From Corynebacterium jeikeium (GTDB lineage: Bacteria; Actinomycetota; Actinomycetes; Mycobacteriales; Mycobacteriaceae), in contig NZ_CP063195.1 in NCBI RefSeq assembly GCF_028609885.1, forward strand, positions 2,460,841 to 2,524,840: 64,000 nt of DNA. Direction: 5' to 3'. Position numbers and translations under genes: made by a program. Below are positions 26,472 to 35,626 of the stretch, piece by piece. Below the pieces are notes generated by a model, which saw nothing but the letters and a program-made list of their open reading frames with translations, made no database searches and was not told where the DNA came from. How positions within the stretch are numbered: the stretch's first letter is position 1; each line of letters starts with the position of its first letter.

Positions 26472-27398
26472 TTGAGCAACACCCCTAAGCCCGTTAACCC
26501 CCTCCGTCTACTCCTCACGTGGCGCCCTGAATCTGCAGGTGACGAGGCCGCACAGGTCGCCGCCTGGATCGGTCGCACGGAAACCATCGCCCTGCGCACC
26601 GCCACGGTCATCTCGCGCTCCTGGACGGCGCAGCCGGAACTGGAGTTCGACAGTTACTCGGAGTGGATCGAAAAGGAATCCAAAGCCGTCTCCTCCGCGG
26701 CGCAGAAGGCCCTCGCCCTTGCCAAGCTGCCGGAAAAGATGCTGGACGCCGAACCCTCCACCGTCACTGTTGATCACTCGGAAACGAAGGCTCTTATTGA
26801 CGCCGCCGCCGAGTTCAACGCCGACATGATGGTCTTGGGCTCCCACCCCGCCGCGCCGCATTCTCGCTTCCGAATCGGCTCGACGGCTGATGCACTGCTG
26901 CACTACGCCCCGCTGCCACTACTGCTGGCTCCGCGGACGCCGAAGCTGTCGAAACGTGGCGTCACTAGGGTCAATTGCAGTTACATCGACACCGACCAGT
27001 CGCACGAGGCCCTGCGCCGCGCCGCCGACCTGGCGCATCGATGGAATGTTCCGCTGAGGCTGGTGGCGTTTAGCCCACGTGGGGCGACGATGTACCCGAC
27101 GGAGACGGAGTTCATCGACAACTCGGACATGATGGTCGAGTGGCGCGAGCAGGCACTGGCGCTGTTGGACCGTGGCCGGGATCGTGCCCTGAACAGGCAC
27201 AGCGACCTGACCGTGCAAATGGAGGTCGGCAGCGGCTACGGCTGGTCCGGCGCGATCAACGCCCTCAAGTGGAAGAAGGGCGATCTGCTGGTGATGGGAT
27301 CCAGCACGCTGGGTGGTTTCCACCGCGTGTTCATCGGCCCGTCGACGAACCAGATTCTGCGGCACAGCCCGGTGCCGGTACTGCTAAGCACTGTCTAA
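26472..27398 (+). CDS. universal stress protein with two Usp domains
   Basis: The 308-residue protein has two tandem Usp-like domains. The first ends with MVLGSHPAAPHSRFRIGSTADALLHYAPLPLLLAP. The second ends with LVMGSSTLGGFHRVFIGPSTNQILRHSPVPVLLS, recalling the G-2x-G-9x-G(S/T) ATP-binding motif. The only sensible start is TTG at 26472, with GGAG about 20 nt upstream, so translation may be weak or coupled to the MarR gene ending 25 bp before. Usp proteins bind ATP or other adenylates and modulate dormancy or stress; no specific partner is visible. Confidence 0.85.
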   Translation: MSNTPKPVNPLRLLLTWRPESAGDEAAQVAAWIGRTETIALRTATVISRSWTAQPELEFDSYSEWIEKESKAVSSAAQKALALAKLPEKMLDAEPSTVTVDHSETKALIDAAAEFNADMMVLGSHPAAPHSRFRIGSTADALLHYAPLPLLLAPRTPKLSKRGVTRVNCSYIDTDQSHEALRRAADLAHRWNVPLRLVAFSPRGATMYPTETEFIDNSDMMVEWREQALALLDRGRDRALNRHSDLTVQMEVGSGYGWSGAINALKWKKGDLLVMGSSTLGGFHRVFIGPSTNQILRHSPVPVLLSTV

Positions 27399-27641
27399 GC
27401 ACTGTCTAGCGCTCTGCCCATCGCCCGGGGCGGCGGCGCGCCAGGTTCCGCGCTGCCTAGCCTGCCTCCCCGCAGCCAGCGCGCTTTCCCGCTGTCCAAT
27501 GCGCCACAGGTTCCGCTTCGCCACTCGTCGCTTGGCGGACTGCCGCGCAACGGCCGAGCTCGCGCGATGTGAGAACGCACGCGCTGTGAGAACTCGCGCG
27601 GGTTCTGATTACGCAGCAGGAAGTGTAGATTTGAGGTCATT

Positions 27642-28148
27642 ATGAGCAATGATGGTTTGAACAACGGCCCCTCACCTGCTGATAACCCGGACCCTTCCTC
27701 CCAGCCCGAAAGCTCCCATCTCGAAATGTCCGAGCTGGATCGTCCCAGCGCCCCCTCTGAGCTGGACTACGAAGCCGACCCATTGCTCCGCCTCGAGCGC
27801 AACAATAGGTCCACTCGCCAAGCGATTTGGTTCTTCGTCGGCATCATCGTGGCCACCACTTTGTCCGCGATCCTGGTCTGGATTGCATCCAAGGTCATCG
27901 GCGGCCCTTATTGCGAGGCGGACTCGTCCGCGCAGCTGTGCAGCCGAACCTTCCAGTTGTTGTTCGCCATCATTCCCACCTCCGTGGCTTTCTTTGGGCT
28001 TTTCGGCTCGGCTTTCATTACCTATTACAAGTGGAAAAACCACCAGCGCTGGCGCCCATGGGTGGCGGTGATTTGGTTCATCATGCCGTTCTGCATGGCT
28101 TGGATCACGTCAGTCGGCGCGTACATGCTTCTCGATCACGGCCTCTAG
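27642..28148 (+). CDS. hypothetical three-helix membrane protein
   Basis: The 168-residue protein has a 65-residue hydrophilic Pro/Ser/Asp-rich head. Three hydrophobic helices follow: AIWFFVGIIVATTLSAILVWIA; LLFAIIPTSVAFFGLFGSAFI; VAVIWFIMPFCMAWITSVGAYML. A short extracytoplasmic loop between the first two has two cysteines (YCEADSSAQLC) that could form a disulphide. GAGG precedes the ATG. I do not recognise the family. It stands alone before the repeat-rich region upstream of leuS. Confidence 0.7.
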   Translation: MSNDGLNNGPSPADNPDPSSQPESSHLEMSELDRPSAPSELDYEADPLLRLERNNRSTRQAIWFFVGIIVATTLSAILVWIASKVIGGPYCEADSSAQLCSRTFQLLFAIIPTSVAFFGLFGSAFITYYKWKNHQRWRPWVAVIWFIMPFCMAWITSVGAYMLLDHGL

Positions 28149-28230
28149 ATCCTCTAGTTCTCCAACCTCCGTATCACTTCCACGAGCTCCGCGCCTCACT
28201 TCCCCCAGCCTCGCCTGGTCTCGCGGGCAG

Positions 28231-28340
28231 TGTCCCAAATCTTCCACTTTCGGCAGGTAGCATCTGTGGAGCATAGAGTTTGCAAACTTCTGACCTGCAG
28301 GAATAGAAACATATAAAAACAGAGTGGAAGATTTGGGACA
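28231..28340. repeat. family-2 intergenic element, copy R1 (110 bp)
   Basis: The ends are an 18-bp perfect inverted repeat, TGTCCCAAATCTTCCACT, and its complement at 28323-28340. A core TTCTGACCTGCAGGAATAG starts at 28288, 57 nt from the left end. It is diverged from copies R2 and R3 but shares the ends, length and core position. Confidence 0.85.
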
Positions 28341-28456
28341 ATCATCCCCGGAACTTCCCGCCCTTTGACCAAAACCAGCCTGCAGAGTGTTCCTATTGAC
28401 GTGCTCCTATTGACGCAACTCGGAGGGACATCTATCCAAGAGCTCAATCGGGGCGA

Positions 28457-28565
28457 TGTCCCAAATCTTCGAGTTATTGAAAGTAGAGAGTTTGAAGCTC
28501 AAAATGGCAACGCTCTGACCTGCGGAAATAGAATAGTTATGTTTTAAGACCTGGAATTTGGGACA
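28457..28565. repeat. family-2 intergenic element, copy R2 (109 bp)
   Basis: TGTCCCAAAT at 28457-28466 and ATTTGGGACA at 28556-28565 are the inverted ends. A GGGGC/GCCCC pair outside them can lengthen the stem. The core CTCTGACCTGCGGAAATAG starts at 28513. It is about 91% identical to R3 (10 differences in 109 by hand alignment) and lies in the same orientation. Confidence 0.9.
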
Positions 28566-28779
28566 TTTGCCCCTCGAGCGGAGCTGCAAGTCAGCGGGAG
28601 CGGCGGCACAGCACCGGCCGCCGCCCCGTATAGAGTCCCCGTGCGAACCCAGTTGCACCAGCACCGCGACGCCCCGGAGCCCGGGGGCGCAGCGTGGATT
28701 TACCGACACCGGGGCGGGCCGCCGCCAGCCACCCCGGGGGCCCAGCGGGCGCGCCAACACGCACCCCCCAGCGCGGCCG

Positions 28780-31710
28780 TTACTTCGCGACGATATTCAC
28801 CATCTTGCCGGGCACCACGATGATCTTCGCCACCGTCTTGCCCTCGATGTGCGAAGCAACATTCGGCTCCTCCAGCGCAGCAGCCTCAATGTCCTCCCGC
28901 GAAGCATCCGCCGCCACGTTAATGCGACCGCGCAGCTTGCCCATCACCTGCACTGGCAACTCAATAGTGTCATCCACCAGCCACTTTTCATCCCACTCGG
29001 GGAAGGACTCATAAGTAATACCCTCGGAGTGGCCCAGGATCTCCCACATCTCCTCGGCGATGTGCGGCGCCACCGGCGACAGCATCTGCACCAGCGGTTC
29101 CACGGCTGCCCGCGGAGCCTGCCCGGCGGAGTAGGTTTTCGTCAGGTAGTTCACGTACTCAATCAGCTTCGCTACAGCCGTGTTGTCGCGCAGCTCTGCA
29201 TAGTTTTCGTGAACCCCCGCGATGGTCCTGTGCAGGGCTTTTAGGTCTTCATCCGTGAGGGCGTCATCGCTCACAGAACCCTTACCCGTGTTCTCGTCGA
29301 CGGCGAGGCGCCACGCGCGCTGCAGGAATCGCTGCGCGCCGACCACGTCCTTCGTAGCCCACGGCCGCGACGTGTCGAGCGGACCCATCGCCATCTCGTA
29401 AACGCGCAGGGTATCCGCACCGTAGTCGTCGCAGATCTCGTCGGGCGAGACCGCGTTCTTGAGGGACTTACCCATCTTGCCGTATTCCTGGAATACTTCT
29501 TCTTCCTTTGTGACGCCCTCAGCATCATCCGCCTTGCGAACCCAGAAGAACTTACCGTCGCGTTCGGTGACCTCCTCCGCGGGAACGTACACGCCGCGGG
29601 AATCCGTGTAGGCGTAGGCCTGGATGTAGCCCTGGTTGTAGAGGCGGTAGTAGGGCTCGAAGCTAGAGACTACGCCGAGGTCGAACAGCACCTTGTGCCA
29701 GAAGCGGGCGTATAGCAGGTGCAGCACTGCATGCTCCACGCCGCCGACGTACAGGTCCACGCCGCCGGAGGGGCGGCCTTCGCGCGGGCCGACCCAGTAG
29801 CGCTCGTTTTCAATGTCTACCAGGGCATTGTCATTGTTCGGGTCGATATAGCGCAGCTGGTACCAGGAGGAACCTGCCCACTGCGGCATGACGTTCGTGT
29901 CGCGGTAGTAGGTCTTTTCTCCGTCGCCGAGGTCCAGGGTGACTTCGACCCAGTCCTTGGCCTTGGCCAGCGGGGGCTGGGGGGCGGAATCCTTATCGTC
30001 CGGGTCGAAGCTGACGGGCTTGTAATCCTCCACTTCGGGCAGCTCGACGGGGAGCATGTCTTCCGGCAGGCCGTGTGCCGTACCGTCTTCGTCATAGACG
30101 ATGGGGAAGGGCTCGCCCCAGTAGCGCTGGCGGGCGAACAGCCAGTCACGCAGCTTGTACTGGATCTTGCCGCTGCCTACACCCTTGGATTCCAACCACT
30201 CGATGGCTTTGTCGATAGCTTCCGCCTTGCCCAGGCCGTTGAGCTCCAGGCCGTCGGAGTTGTTGGAGTTGATGTGCGGGCCGTCCTCGGTGAAAGCCTC
30301 GGTGAGCTCGGCGCCACCCTGCTCGCCTGCGCCAGCCTCGGCGCCCTCCGGCGCCAGCACCGGCACAATCGGCAGCCCGAACTCGGTGGCGAACTCAAAG
30401 TCGCGGGAATCGTGCGCGGGCACAGCCATGATCGCGCCGGTGCCGTAGCCCGTCAGCACGTAGTCAGCGATGAAGACCGGCACCTGTGCGCCGTTCACCG
30501 GGTTAGTAGCATAAACGCCCAGGAAAACGCCCGTCTTCTCCTTGTTCTCCTGGCGCTCCAAGTCCGACTTGGCGGCGATTGCCGCGCGGTATGCCTCCAC
30601 CGCGGCGGCCGGGTTTGCCTGGCCGTAGGTCCACCGTGGGTCGACATCCGTGTAGGCGTCACTACCCGAAGAAGAATTACCGGACTGCGCAACGAGCGTA
30701 TCCACCAGCTCGTGCTCCGGGGCCAGCACCATGTACGTCGCGCCGAACAGCGTGTCCGGGCGCGTGGTGAACACGTCAATGTCGTTGCCCAGGCAGTCGA
30801 ACGTGACCTCCGCGCCGCGCGACCGGCCGATCCAGTTGCGCTGCATGGACTTCACCTTCTCCGGCCAGTCCAGGTACTCCAGGTCGTCGATAAGCCGGTC
30901 GGAGTACGCGGTGATGCGCATCATCCACTGCTGCAGGTTCTTGCGGAAGACGGGGAAGTTGCCGCGCTCCGAGCGCCCCTCCGCCGTGACCTCCTCATTC
31001 GCCAGCACAGTGCCGAGGCCAGGGCACCAGTTCACCGTCGAGTTCGAGCGGTAGACCAGGCGGTAGCTATCCAGGATCTCCTGCTTCTCGGCGGCGCTGA
31101 GATCCGCCCAGTCGGCGCGCTCGGCAGCGAGCTTTTCCTCCAGCTCCTTAATCGGGCGAGCCTTGCCCAGGGTGCCATTGGCGTTTTTGGCCTCCGGGTC
31201 AAACCAGGAGTTGTAAATCTGCAGGAAGATCCACTGCGTCCAGCGGTAGTAATCCGTATCCGTGGTGGCGAAGCTGCGGCGCTTGTCGTGGCCCAGGCCC
31301 AGGCGGCCCAGCTGGCGCTCCATGTTGGCAATGTTGGCCATAGTGGTGGTGCGCGGGTGGGTGCCGGTCTGCACAGCGTACTGCTCGGCGGGCAGGCCGA
31401 AGGCATCGTAACCCAGCGTATGCAGCACATTTGCGCCCTTCATGCGGTGGAAGCGCGCAAACACGTCCGTACCGATGTAACCCAGCGGGTGGCCCACGTG
31501 CAGACCCACGCCGGAGGGGTAAGGGAACATGTCCTGGATAAACTTGCGGTCCTCCGGCAGCTCCGCGCCCGGCTCCGCCAGGTCGCCCGTCGGGTTCGGG
31601 GCGTTAAACGTGCCTTTGTCGGCCCAGTGCTTCTGCCACTTGGCCTCGATCTTGGCCGCAAGGCCTGGAGTGTAGCGGTAAGAATTGTCTTCAGTGCTGC
31701 CGTTGGTCAT
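28780..31710 (-). CDS. leuS: leucyl-tRNA synthetase
   Basis: The 976-residue class I synthetase charges tRNA-Leu. The HIGH motif reads HVGHPLGY ([16 protein letters not shown], about residue 75) and the KMSKS loop reads KMGKS ([16 protein letters not shown], about residue 745). A CP1 editing domain with the [19 protein letters not shown] motif lies in between and should hydrolyse mischarged tRNA. An Asn/Ser/Asp-rich insert ([16 protein letters not shown]) occurs in the CP1 region. The anticodon-binding and C-terminal domains are complete. It is convergent with the small membrane gene region and divergent from the SdpI-like gene. Confidence 0.97.
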   Translation of the reverse strand: MTNGSTEDNSYRYTPGLAAKIEAKWQKHWADKGTFNAPNPTGDLAEPGAELPEDRKFIQDMFPYPSGVGLHVGHPLGYIGTDVFARFHRMKGANVLHTLGYDAFGLPAEQYAVQTGTHPRTTTMANIANMERQLGRLGLGHDKRRSFATTDTDYYRWTQWIFLQIYNSWFDPEAKNANGTLGKARPIKELEEKLAAERADWADLSAAEKQEILDSYRLVYRSNSTVNWCPGLGTVLANEEVTAEGRSERGNFPVFRKNLQQWMMRITAYSDRLIDDLEYLDWPEKVKSMQRNWIGRSRGAEVTFDCLGNDIDVFTTRPDTLFGATYMVLAPEHELVDTLVAQSGNSSSGSDAYTDVDPRWTYGQANPAAAVEAYRAAIAAKSDLERQENKEKTGVFLGVYATNPVNGAQVPVFIADYVLTGYGTGAIMAVPAHDSRDFEFATEFGLPIVPVLAPEGAEAGAGEQGGAELTEAFTEDGPHINSNNSDGLELNGLGKAEAIDKAIEWLESKGVGSGKIQYKLRDWLFARQRYWGEPFPIVYDEDGTAHGLPEDMLPVELPEVEDYKPVSFDPDDKDSAPQPPLAKAKDWVEVTLDLGDGEKTYYRDTNVMPQWAGSSWYQLRYIDPNNDNALVDIENERYWVGPREGRPSGGVDLYVGGVEHAVLHLLYARFWHKVLFDLGVVSSFEPYYRLYNQGYIQAYAYTDSRGVYVPAEEVTERDGKFFWVRKADDAEGVTKEEEVFQEYGKMGKSLKNAVSPDEICDDYGADTLRVYEMAMGPLDTSRPWATKDVVGAQRFLQRAWRLAVDENTGKGSVSDDALTDEDLKALHRTIAGVHENYAELRDNTAVAKLIEYVNYLTKTYSAGQAPRAAVEPLVQMLSPVAPHIAEEMWEILGHSEGITYESFPEWDEKWLVDDTIELPVQVMGKLRGRINVAADASREDIEAAALEEPNVASHIEGKTVAKIIVVPGKMVNIVAK

Positions 31711-31794
31711 GTTTTAACAGTCTAGTAGGTCGCCCGGACAGGGCAGGTTATTGCGTTTGGCTTGTTGACCACCTGCGGTAATAGACTGTTTCAC

Positions 31795-32385
31795 ATGATC
31801 GTATTGACCATTGTGTTGGTAATCGTGGGCCTGGCCTTTTTCATCGCAGGACTGCTGGGGGCTGTGGGGAAGCTGCCGGGCAATCCTGTCGTTGGCCTGC
31901 GAGTTCCGGAGGTTCGCAAGTCTGAGGAACTCTGGAACACCGCGCACCGGATCGTCGGTCCTGCCTGGATGGGCGCCGGCGCAGCGTTTATGGGCGCCGC
32001 GCTGATCACCCTGAAGGTCAGCGGCTGGATGTGGCTGATCTTTGCGCTGTTGCTGGTTGGAGCTGTTTTCTTGATCGGCTTGGGCTCTGCGTTGGGCGCC
32101 CACACCGTCGCCCGCCTGGACGCCCGCGCCGCCCAACTCGAGGCCGCCAGTTCTTCCTGTTGCTCTAGCGGTGACGCCACCTCGGACTCCTGCTGCGGCG
32201 ATTCCAGCGAGGCAAACGGCGCTTCCGGCGCTGGCAGCGACGGCGCCGTAAGCGCGGAGGCGTGCGCAAGCGGCCAAGCGTGCGGAAGCTGCTCGCTGAA
32301 TGGCTCTTGCCAAGGCGGTGGCGTGGACTGGGAGGCCGCCCAGCGGGCCGCCTCGGCGCAAGATTCAGCCCAGAACCCAGCGTAG
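31795..32385 (+). CDS. SdpI-like membrane protein with a cysteine-rich tail
   Basis: The 196-residue protein has three hydrophobic helices (IVLTIVLVIVGLAFFIAGLL; IVGPAWMGAGAAFMGAALITL; MWLIFALLLVGAVFLIGLG). NPVVGLRVPEVRKSEELWNTAHRI is typical of SdpI-family proteins. The tail of about 80 residues is Ser/Gly/Ala-rich with nine cysteines (SSSCCSS, DSCCGD, CASGQACGSCSLNGSC), unusual for the family. The ATG at 31795 is preceded by TAATAG about 10 nt upstream and TTGGCT 16 nt further, a plausible promoter. It is divergent from leuS. An intrinsic terminator follows. Confidence 0.8.
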   Translation: MIVLTIVLVIVGLAFFIAGLLGAVGKLPGNPVVGLRVPEVRKSEELWNTAHRIVGPAWMGAGAAFMGAALITLKVSGWMWLIFALLLVGAVFLIGLGSALGAHTVARLDARAAQLEAASSSCCSSGDATSDSCCGDSSEANGASGAGSDGAVSAEACASGQACGSCSLNGSCQGGGVDWEAAQRAASAQDSAQNPA

Positions 32386-32413
32386 AATCCAGCGCAAAAC
32401 CCCACACAGGCCT

Positions 32414-32442
32414 AGCCCCCGACCCCCGTCGGGGGCTTTTTT
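32414..32442 (+). terminator. intrinsic terminator of the SdpI-like gene
   Basis: AGCCCCCGAC (32414-32423) pairs with GTCGGGGGCT (32428-32437) around CCCC, followed by TTTTTT. This is a textbook rho-independent terminator. Confidence 0.92.
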
Positions 32443-32473
32443 CCTGCCAGCCTTACGGTTCCTCAAGGGCCAA

Positions 32474-32582
32474 TGTCCCAAATCGTCGAGTTATTGGAAG
32501 TAGAGGGTTTGAAGCTAAAAATCGCGGTGCCCTGACCTGCGGAAATAGAATAGTTATGTTCTAAGACCTGGAATTTGGGACA
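32474..32582. repeat. family-2 intergenic element, copy R3 (109 bp)
   Basis: TGTCCCAAAT at 32474-32483 and ATTTGGGACA at 32573-32582 are the inverted ends. The core CCCTGACCTGCGGAAATAG begins at 32530. It is the same orientation as R2, so R2 and R3 flank leuS plus the SdpI-like gene as 4-kb-spaced direct repeats. The 32386-32714 gap holds this element and the terminator, with no gene. Confidence 0.9.
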
Positions 32583-32714
32583 TACCCCCTTCCAACCGGC
32601 CACCGCCACCCCAAAGATCCCCAGTTCCGCACCCGCTGCCCCAGCTCCACTGCACTCGCCGCCCCTGTTCCACCGCGCCAGCTAACCCAGTGTTCTTCAG
32701 TATTCTGGGGAACC

Positions 32715-33644
32715 ATGAGAGACTCCAACGCCACCGTCGTCGTATCCGGCACCACCAACGTCGACACCTTCGTCACTGTCCAGAACTTTCCCCAGCCAGG
32801 GGAAACGACCATCGCAGAACCCGGCATAGAGGGGCTGGGCGGAAAGGGCGCTAATCAGGCGGCAGCCTGCGCACACATGGGCGTCAATACCGTGCTTTTG
32901 TCTGCGGTAGGCAACGACCCCCAGGGCGAACTCGCAATCACAGAGCTGCGCGAACACGGCGTAAACACCGACTACATCGTAAGTAGCCGACAGCCAACCG
33001 GTCGGGCGTTCATCATGAATGACCCGAGTGGCGAGAACATCATTATCGTTACCTCGGGCGCGAACGAGCTGGTCAGCCCTGCCCAGCAGCGTGAAACCGT
33101 TGAAGAACTACGCCGCCAGGGGCCCGTGCCGATTGTGCTTGCACAGGGTGAACTGACCCCCGAGCACAGTGCGGAGCTGCCGAAGCTGGTGGAGAACTCG
33201 GACTCCCGGCTGGTGCTAAACCTCGCACCGGTAACCACACGCGACCCCGACCTGCTGGCCGCCGCCGACCCGCTGGTGTTAAACGAGGGCGAGGCCGCCG
33301 CGGTGCTCGACGCCGCCCCCGGCACGCCCATCGAGGAACTGCTGGATCGCCTGCGCCACATCGCTCGCTCTGTGGTGGTTACCTTGGGGCAGCGCGGAGC
33401 CATGATTGTGGAAGGTGACGCCGAACCGGTGCACATCCCCGCCGTTTACGTCGAGCGCGTCGTGGACACCACTGGTGCAGGCGATGCGTTCTGCGGCACG
33501 CTCGCGGCAGCGCTGGCGCAGGGGGAGAACCTGGTGGATGCGTGCACGTTGGGCGCGGCCGCCGGGGCGCTGGCCACGCAGAAGCGGGGCGCAGCTGGCA
33601 GCTACGCGACCGAAAACGAAATCCGTCGACTAGGAGAAGCATAA
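32715..33644 (+). CDS. rbsK: ribokinase (PfkB family)
   Basis: The 309-residue sugar kinase phosphorylates ribose to ribose-5-phosphate. GLGGKGANQAAACAHMG near residue 40 is the substrate-side signature; DTTGAGDAFCGTLAAAL near residue 253 holds the catalytic Asp and the anion hole. The N-terminal VVSGTTNVDTFVTV strand is family-typical. The start is ATG at 32715 with GGGGA upstream. The nucleoside hydrolase gene starts directly after its stop codon (TAAATG), so ribose freed from nucleosides is presumably phosphorylated by this enzyme. Confidence 0.93.
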   Translation: MRDSNATVVVSGTTNVDTFVTVQNFPQPGETTIAEPGIEGLGGKGANQAAACAHMGVNTVLLSAVGNDPQGELAITELREHGVNTDYIVSSRQPTGRAFIMNDPSGENIIIVTSGANELVSPAQQRETVEELRRQGPVPIVLAQGELTPEHSAELPKLVENSDSRLVLNLAPVTTRDPDLLAAADPLVLNEGEAAAVLDAAPGTPIEELLDRLRHIARSVVVTLGQRGAMIVEGDAEPVHIPAVYVERVVDTTGAGDAFCGTLAAALAQGENLVDACTLGAAAGALATQKRGAAGSYATENEIRRLGEA

Positions 33645-34715
33645 ATGACTCAGAAGATCATCCTGGACTGCGATCCGGGGCACGACGACGCAATCGCCAT
33701 GCTCCTAGCCTGGGGAAACCCTGACCTGGACCTGTTGGCGGTCACGACGGTGGCGGGCAACCAGACGCTGGAGAAGGTCACCAAGAACGCCCTGGCACTG
33801 GCTCGCGTCGGCAACATCACTGGCATTCCCTTCGCCGCCGGAGCAAACCGTCCGCTGGTGGCGCCGCAGATCATTCCGGAGGAAATCCACGGGGACAGCG
33901 GCCTGGACGGCCCGCAGTTGCCCGCCGCCGGAGCCGAGCTGGATTCACGCCATGCGGTGAACCTCATTGCGGACCTCATCCGCGACAACGAGCCGGGTAG
34001 TGTGACCCTCGTCCCCACGGGAGCGCTGACTAACATCGCTCTTTTTGCCCGCATGTATCCCGAGCTGGTGAAGCGCGTGGGTGGCGTCACCCTGATGGGT
34101 GGTGCGCACCACGCGGGCAACATGACTCCGAGCGCCGAGTTCAACATCCTGGCCGACCCGGAGGCCGCGAAGATCGTGTTCGGCGCGGGTTGGCCGGTGA
34201 CGATGGTCGGGTTGGACGTCACACACAAGGTGCTGGCCACGCCGCAGCGGATGGCGCAGCTGGCAGAGGTCGACACGGACGTGGCGAAGTTCATCGCGGA
34301 GCTTGTGGAGTTCTTCGGCGGTGCGTACATGAAAGAGCGCCACTACCCCGGCCCACCGATGCACGACCCGCTGGCCGTCGCAGCCGTGGCAGACCCGCAG
34401 GTCGTGCGCACAATCCTGGCGCCCATCGACGTGGAGACCAAGGGCGAGCTGACGCGCGGGGCGACGGTCGTGGACCTGCGGCGCACCTGGGGTAGCCAGG
34501 ATGGCGGGCAGGACCCGACGGCGCTGGGCACGGCGGATGATTCTGATTTTGACGCCACCGCGTCCGCCACTGCAGCGGATGCAACCGGCACGACCGGCCA
34601 GCCTGGTGCAGCGGGCGCAACCCTACACACCCGCGTGGCTGTAGACGTCGATGCAGAACGCTTCTGGAACCTGCTGGTCGACGCGCTGCAGCGCATCGGA
34701 AATACCGGCTTCTAA
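33645..34715 (+). CDS. uriH: ribonucleoside hydrolase (IunH/UriH family)
   Basis: The 356-residue hydrolase cleaves ribonucleosides to base and ribose. DCDPGHDDA at residues 6-14 binds calcium. VTLMGGAHHAGNMTPSAEFNILADPEAAKIVF and the MHDPLAVAAV region near residue 237 complete the active site. A low-complexity insert (SDFDATASATAADATGTTG) of roughly 40 residues interrupts the C-terminal domain and is not seen in usual members. It follows ribokinase without a gap. In C. glutamicum a uriR-rbsK-uriT-uriH cluster handles uridine; here transporter and regulator are not adjacent, so the symbol is tentative. Confidence 0.88.
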   Translation: MTQKIILDCDPGHDDAIAMLLAWGNPDLDLLAVTTVAGNQTLEKVTKNALALARVGNITGIPFAAGANRPLVAPQIIPEEIHGDSGLDGPQLPAAGAELDSRHAVNLIADLIRDNEPGSVTLVPTGALTNIALFARMYPELVKRVGGVTLMGGAHHAGNMTPSAEFNILADPEAAKIVFGAGWPVTMVGLDVTHKVLATPQRMAQLAEVDTDVAKFIAELVEFFGGAYMKERHYPGPPMHDPLAVAAVADPQVVRTILAPIDVETKGELTRGATVVDLRRTWGSQDGGQDPTALGTADDSDFDATASATAADATGTTGQPGAAGATLHTRVAVDVDAERFWNLLVDALQRIGNTGF

Positions 34716-34749
34716 AGAAGCTCTTCGAGAGCTCTATGCGGCTTTGGGC

Positions 34750-34845
34750 GGCCTTAAACTGCCTGAAGCTGCCTAAACTGCCTGCACAGCCAGCTAGGGC
34801 AGCGCAGCCAACTGGGCTAGCGCAGCCAGCCGAAGCCTAGTAGGT
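34750..34845. repeat. short imperfect direct repeats after the nucleoside hydrolase
   Basis: CTGCCTAAA-like units repeat three times near 34757-34783 (AAACTGCCTGAAGCTGCCTA). AGCGCAGCCA then occurs twice near 34800-34830, reaching into the 3' end of the next gene. No function is seen. Confidence 0.4.
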
Positions 34846-35068
34846 AGTTCTCGACGTCTAGAACGTCCTCCACGGTGGCGTCACTACCCAAAACGGTACG
34901 GTGCGCGTCGGCGACGTCGCTCGTCGTGGCTGGGATTAGGTCCTGGTCGAACAGCTCCATCACAACGCGCTCCACGGCCGGAGTGCTATCCAGCACCTCA
35001 AGCCCAGTCGCGGTGGAGCTCGAGAATACTGTAGAAACCTTGCTCAAGATCTCACTGAAGGTCATCAT
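34817..35068 (-). CDS. small hypothetical protein
   Basis: The 83-residue acidic protein has MMTFSEILSKVSTVF at the start and a C-terminal VEDVLDVENYLLGFGWLR. No membrane segment or known motif is present. AGAGG 8 nt before the ATG at 35068 is a convincing ribosome site; a GTG at 35077 is less likely. It lies downstream of, and on the same strand as, the pit-linked membrane gene but is separated from it by a strong terminator. Confidence 0.65.
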   Translation of the reverse strand: MMTFSEILSKVSTVFSSSTATGLEVLDSTPAVERVVMELFDQDLIPATTSDVADAHRTVLGSDATVEDVLDVENYLLGFGWLR

Positions 35069-35204
35069 TGGGCTCACCTCTTCGCTTTCAAGTTGAATGG
35101 TGCCTTCGTACTGCGGTGCTCAATACAAATACCGCAGTTGTTACAACGATTGAATCTACCAACAAATTCCCGAAAATCCACTTTTTGTCTAAAAAACCTC
35201 AAAA

Positions 35205-35238
35205 GGCCAGCAAGGTGACCTAAGTCACCCCGCTGGCC
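35205..35238 (-). terminator. terminator of the pitA operon
   Basis: A two-part stem pairs GGCCAGC (35205-35211) with GCTGGCC (35232-35238) and GGTGAC (35214-35219) with GTCACC (35224-35229) around CTAA. On the minus strand it is followed by TTTTGAGGTTTTTT. Confidence 0.85.
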
Positions 35239-35276
35239 GAATGTTTGCGGCTGTGGGCCCAAAAGCTCCTTTCAGC

Positions 35277-35579
35277 CTAGTGGTGGCCACCCATTCCCGG
35301 GAACAGGTTCCAACCGAAGTAGTGATTCAGAGAGTCCTTCGCGACCCACACGATGGCCAGGACGATCACGAACGCCAGCACCGCGTAGACGGTCCATCCC
35401 AGAACTTTCATCTGGGTAGAAGCTTCGGTATCCCCGACAATCACGCCGTTGTCGTCGCGAATCGGGTCACCGGTCATGCAGCGCATACCCAGAGAAAACA
35501 GGATCGGGATGCCGGCACCGAACAGCAGCGCCAAGCCAGCTACTCGGATGATGGCCTCGAAGATTTCAGCAACAGTCAT
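35277..35579 (-). CDS. small membrane protein in the pitA operon
   Basis: The 100-residue protein has two hydrophobic helices (VAGLALLFGAGIPILFSLGMRC and VLGWTVYAVLAFVIVLAIVWVA). A loop with DPIRDDNGVIVGDTEA separates them, and the tail ends GMGGHH. It starts 47 bp after pitA on the same strand and shares its terminator, so it is probably a companion of the phosphate transporter. Homologous small genes follow pit in other corynebacteria as far as I recall; the role is unknown. Confidence 0.72.
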   Translation of the reverse strand: MTVAEIFEAIIRVAGLALLFGAGIPILFSLGMRCMTGDPIRDDNGVIVGDTEASTQMKVLGWTVYAVLAFVIVLAIVWVAKDSLNHYFGWNLFPGMGGHH

Positions 35580-35626
35580 TGTTCTTCACGCTTTCTGTGT
35601 TTGTTTGTGGCGAAGTTGCGCGAGGC

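Larger units (their letters stand above)
28149..28779. other. gene-free spacer with two family-2 elements
   Basis: Between the membrane protein gene and the 3' end of leuS lie family-2 elements at 28231-28340 and 28457-28565. The rest (28566-28779) is GC-rich, with a Pro/Arg-codon-like composition but no credible gene. Confidence 0.7.

Noticed and set aside
29719..31725. A 668-codon plus-strand frame opposite leuS
   Set aside because: leuS is unmistakable on the other strand; the antisense product has no recognisable domain.
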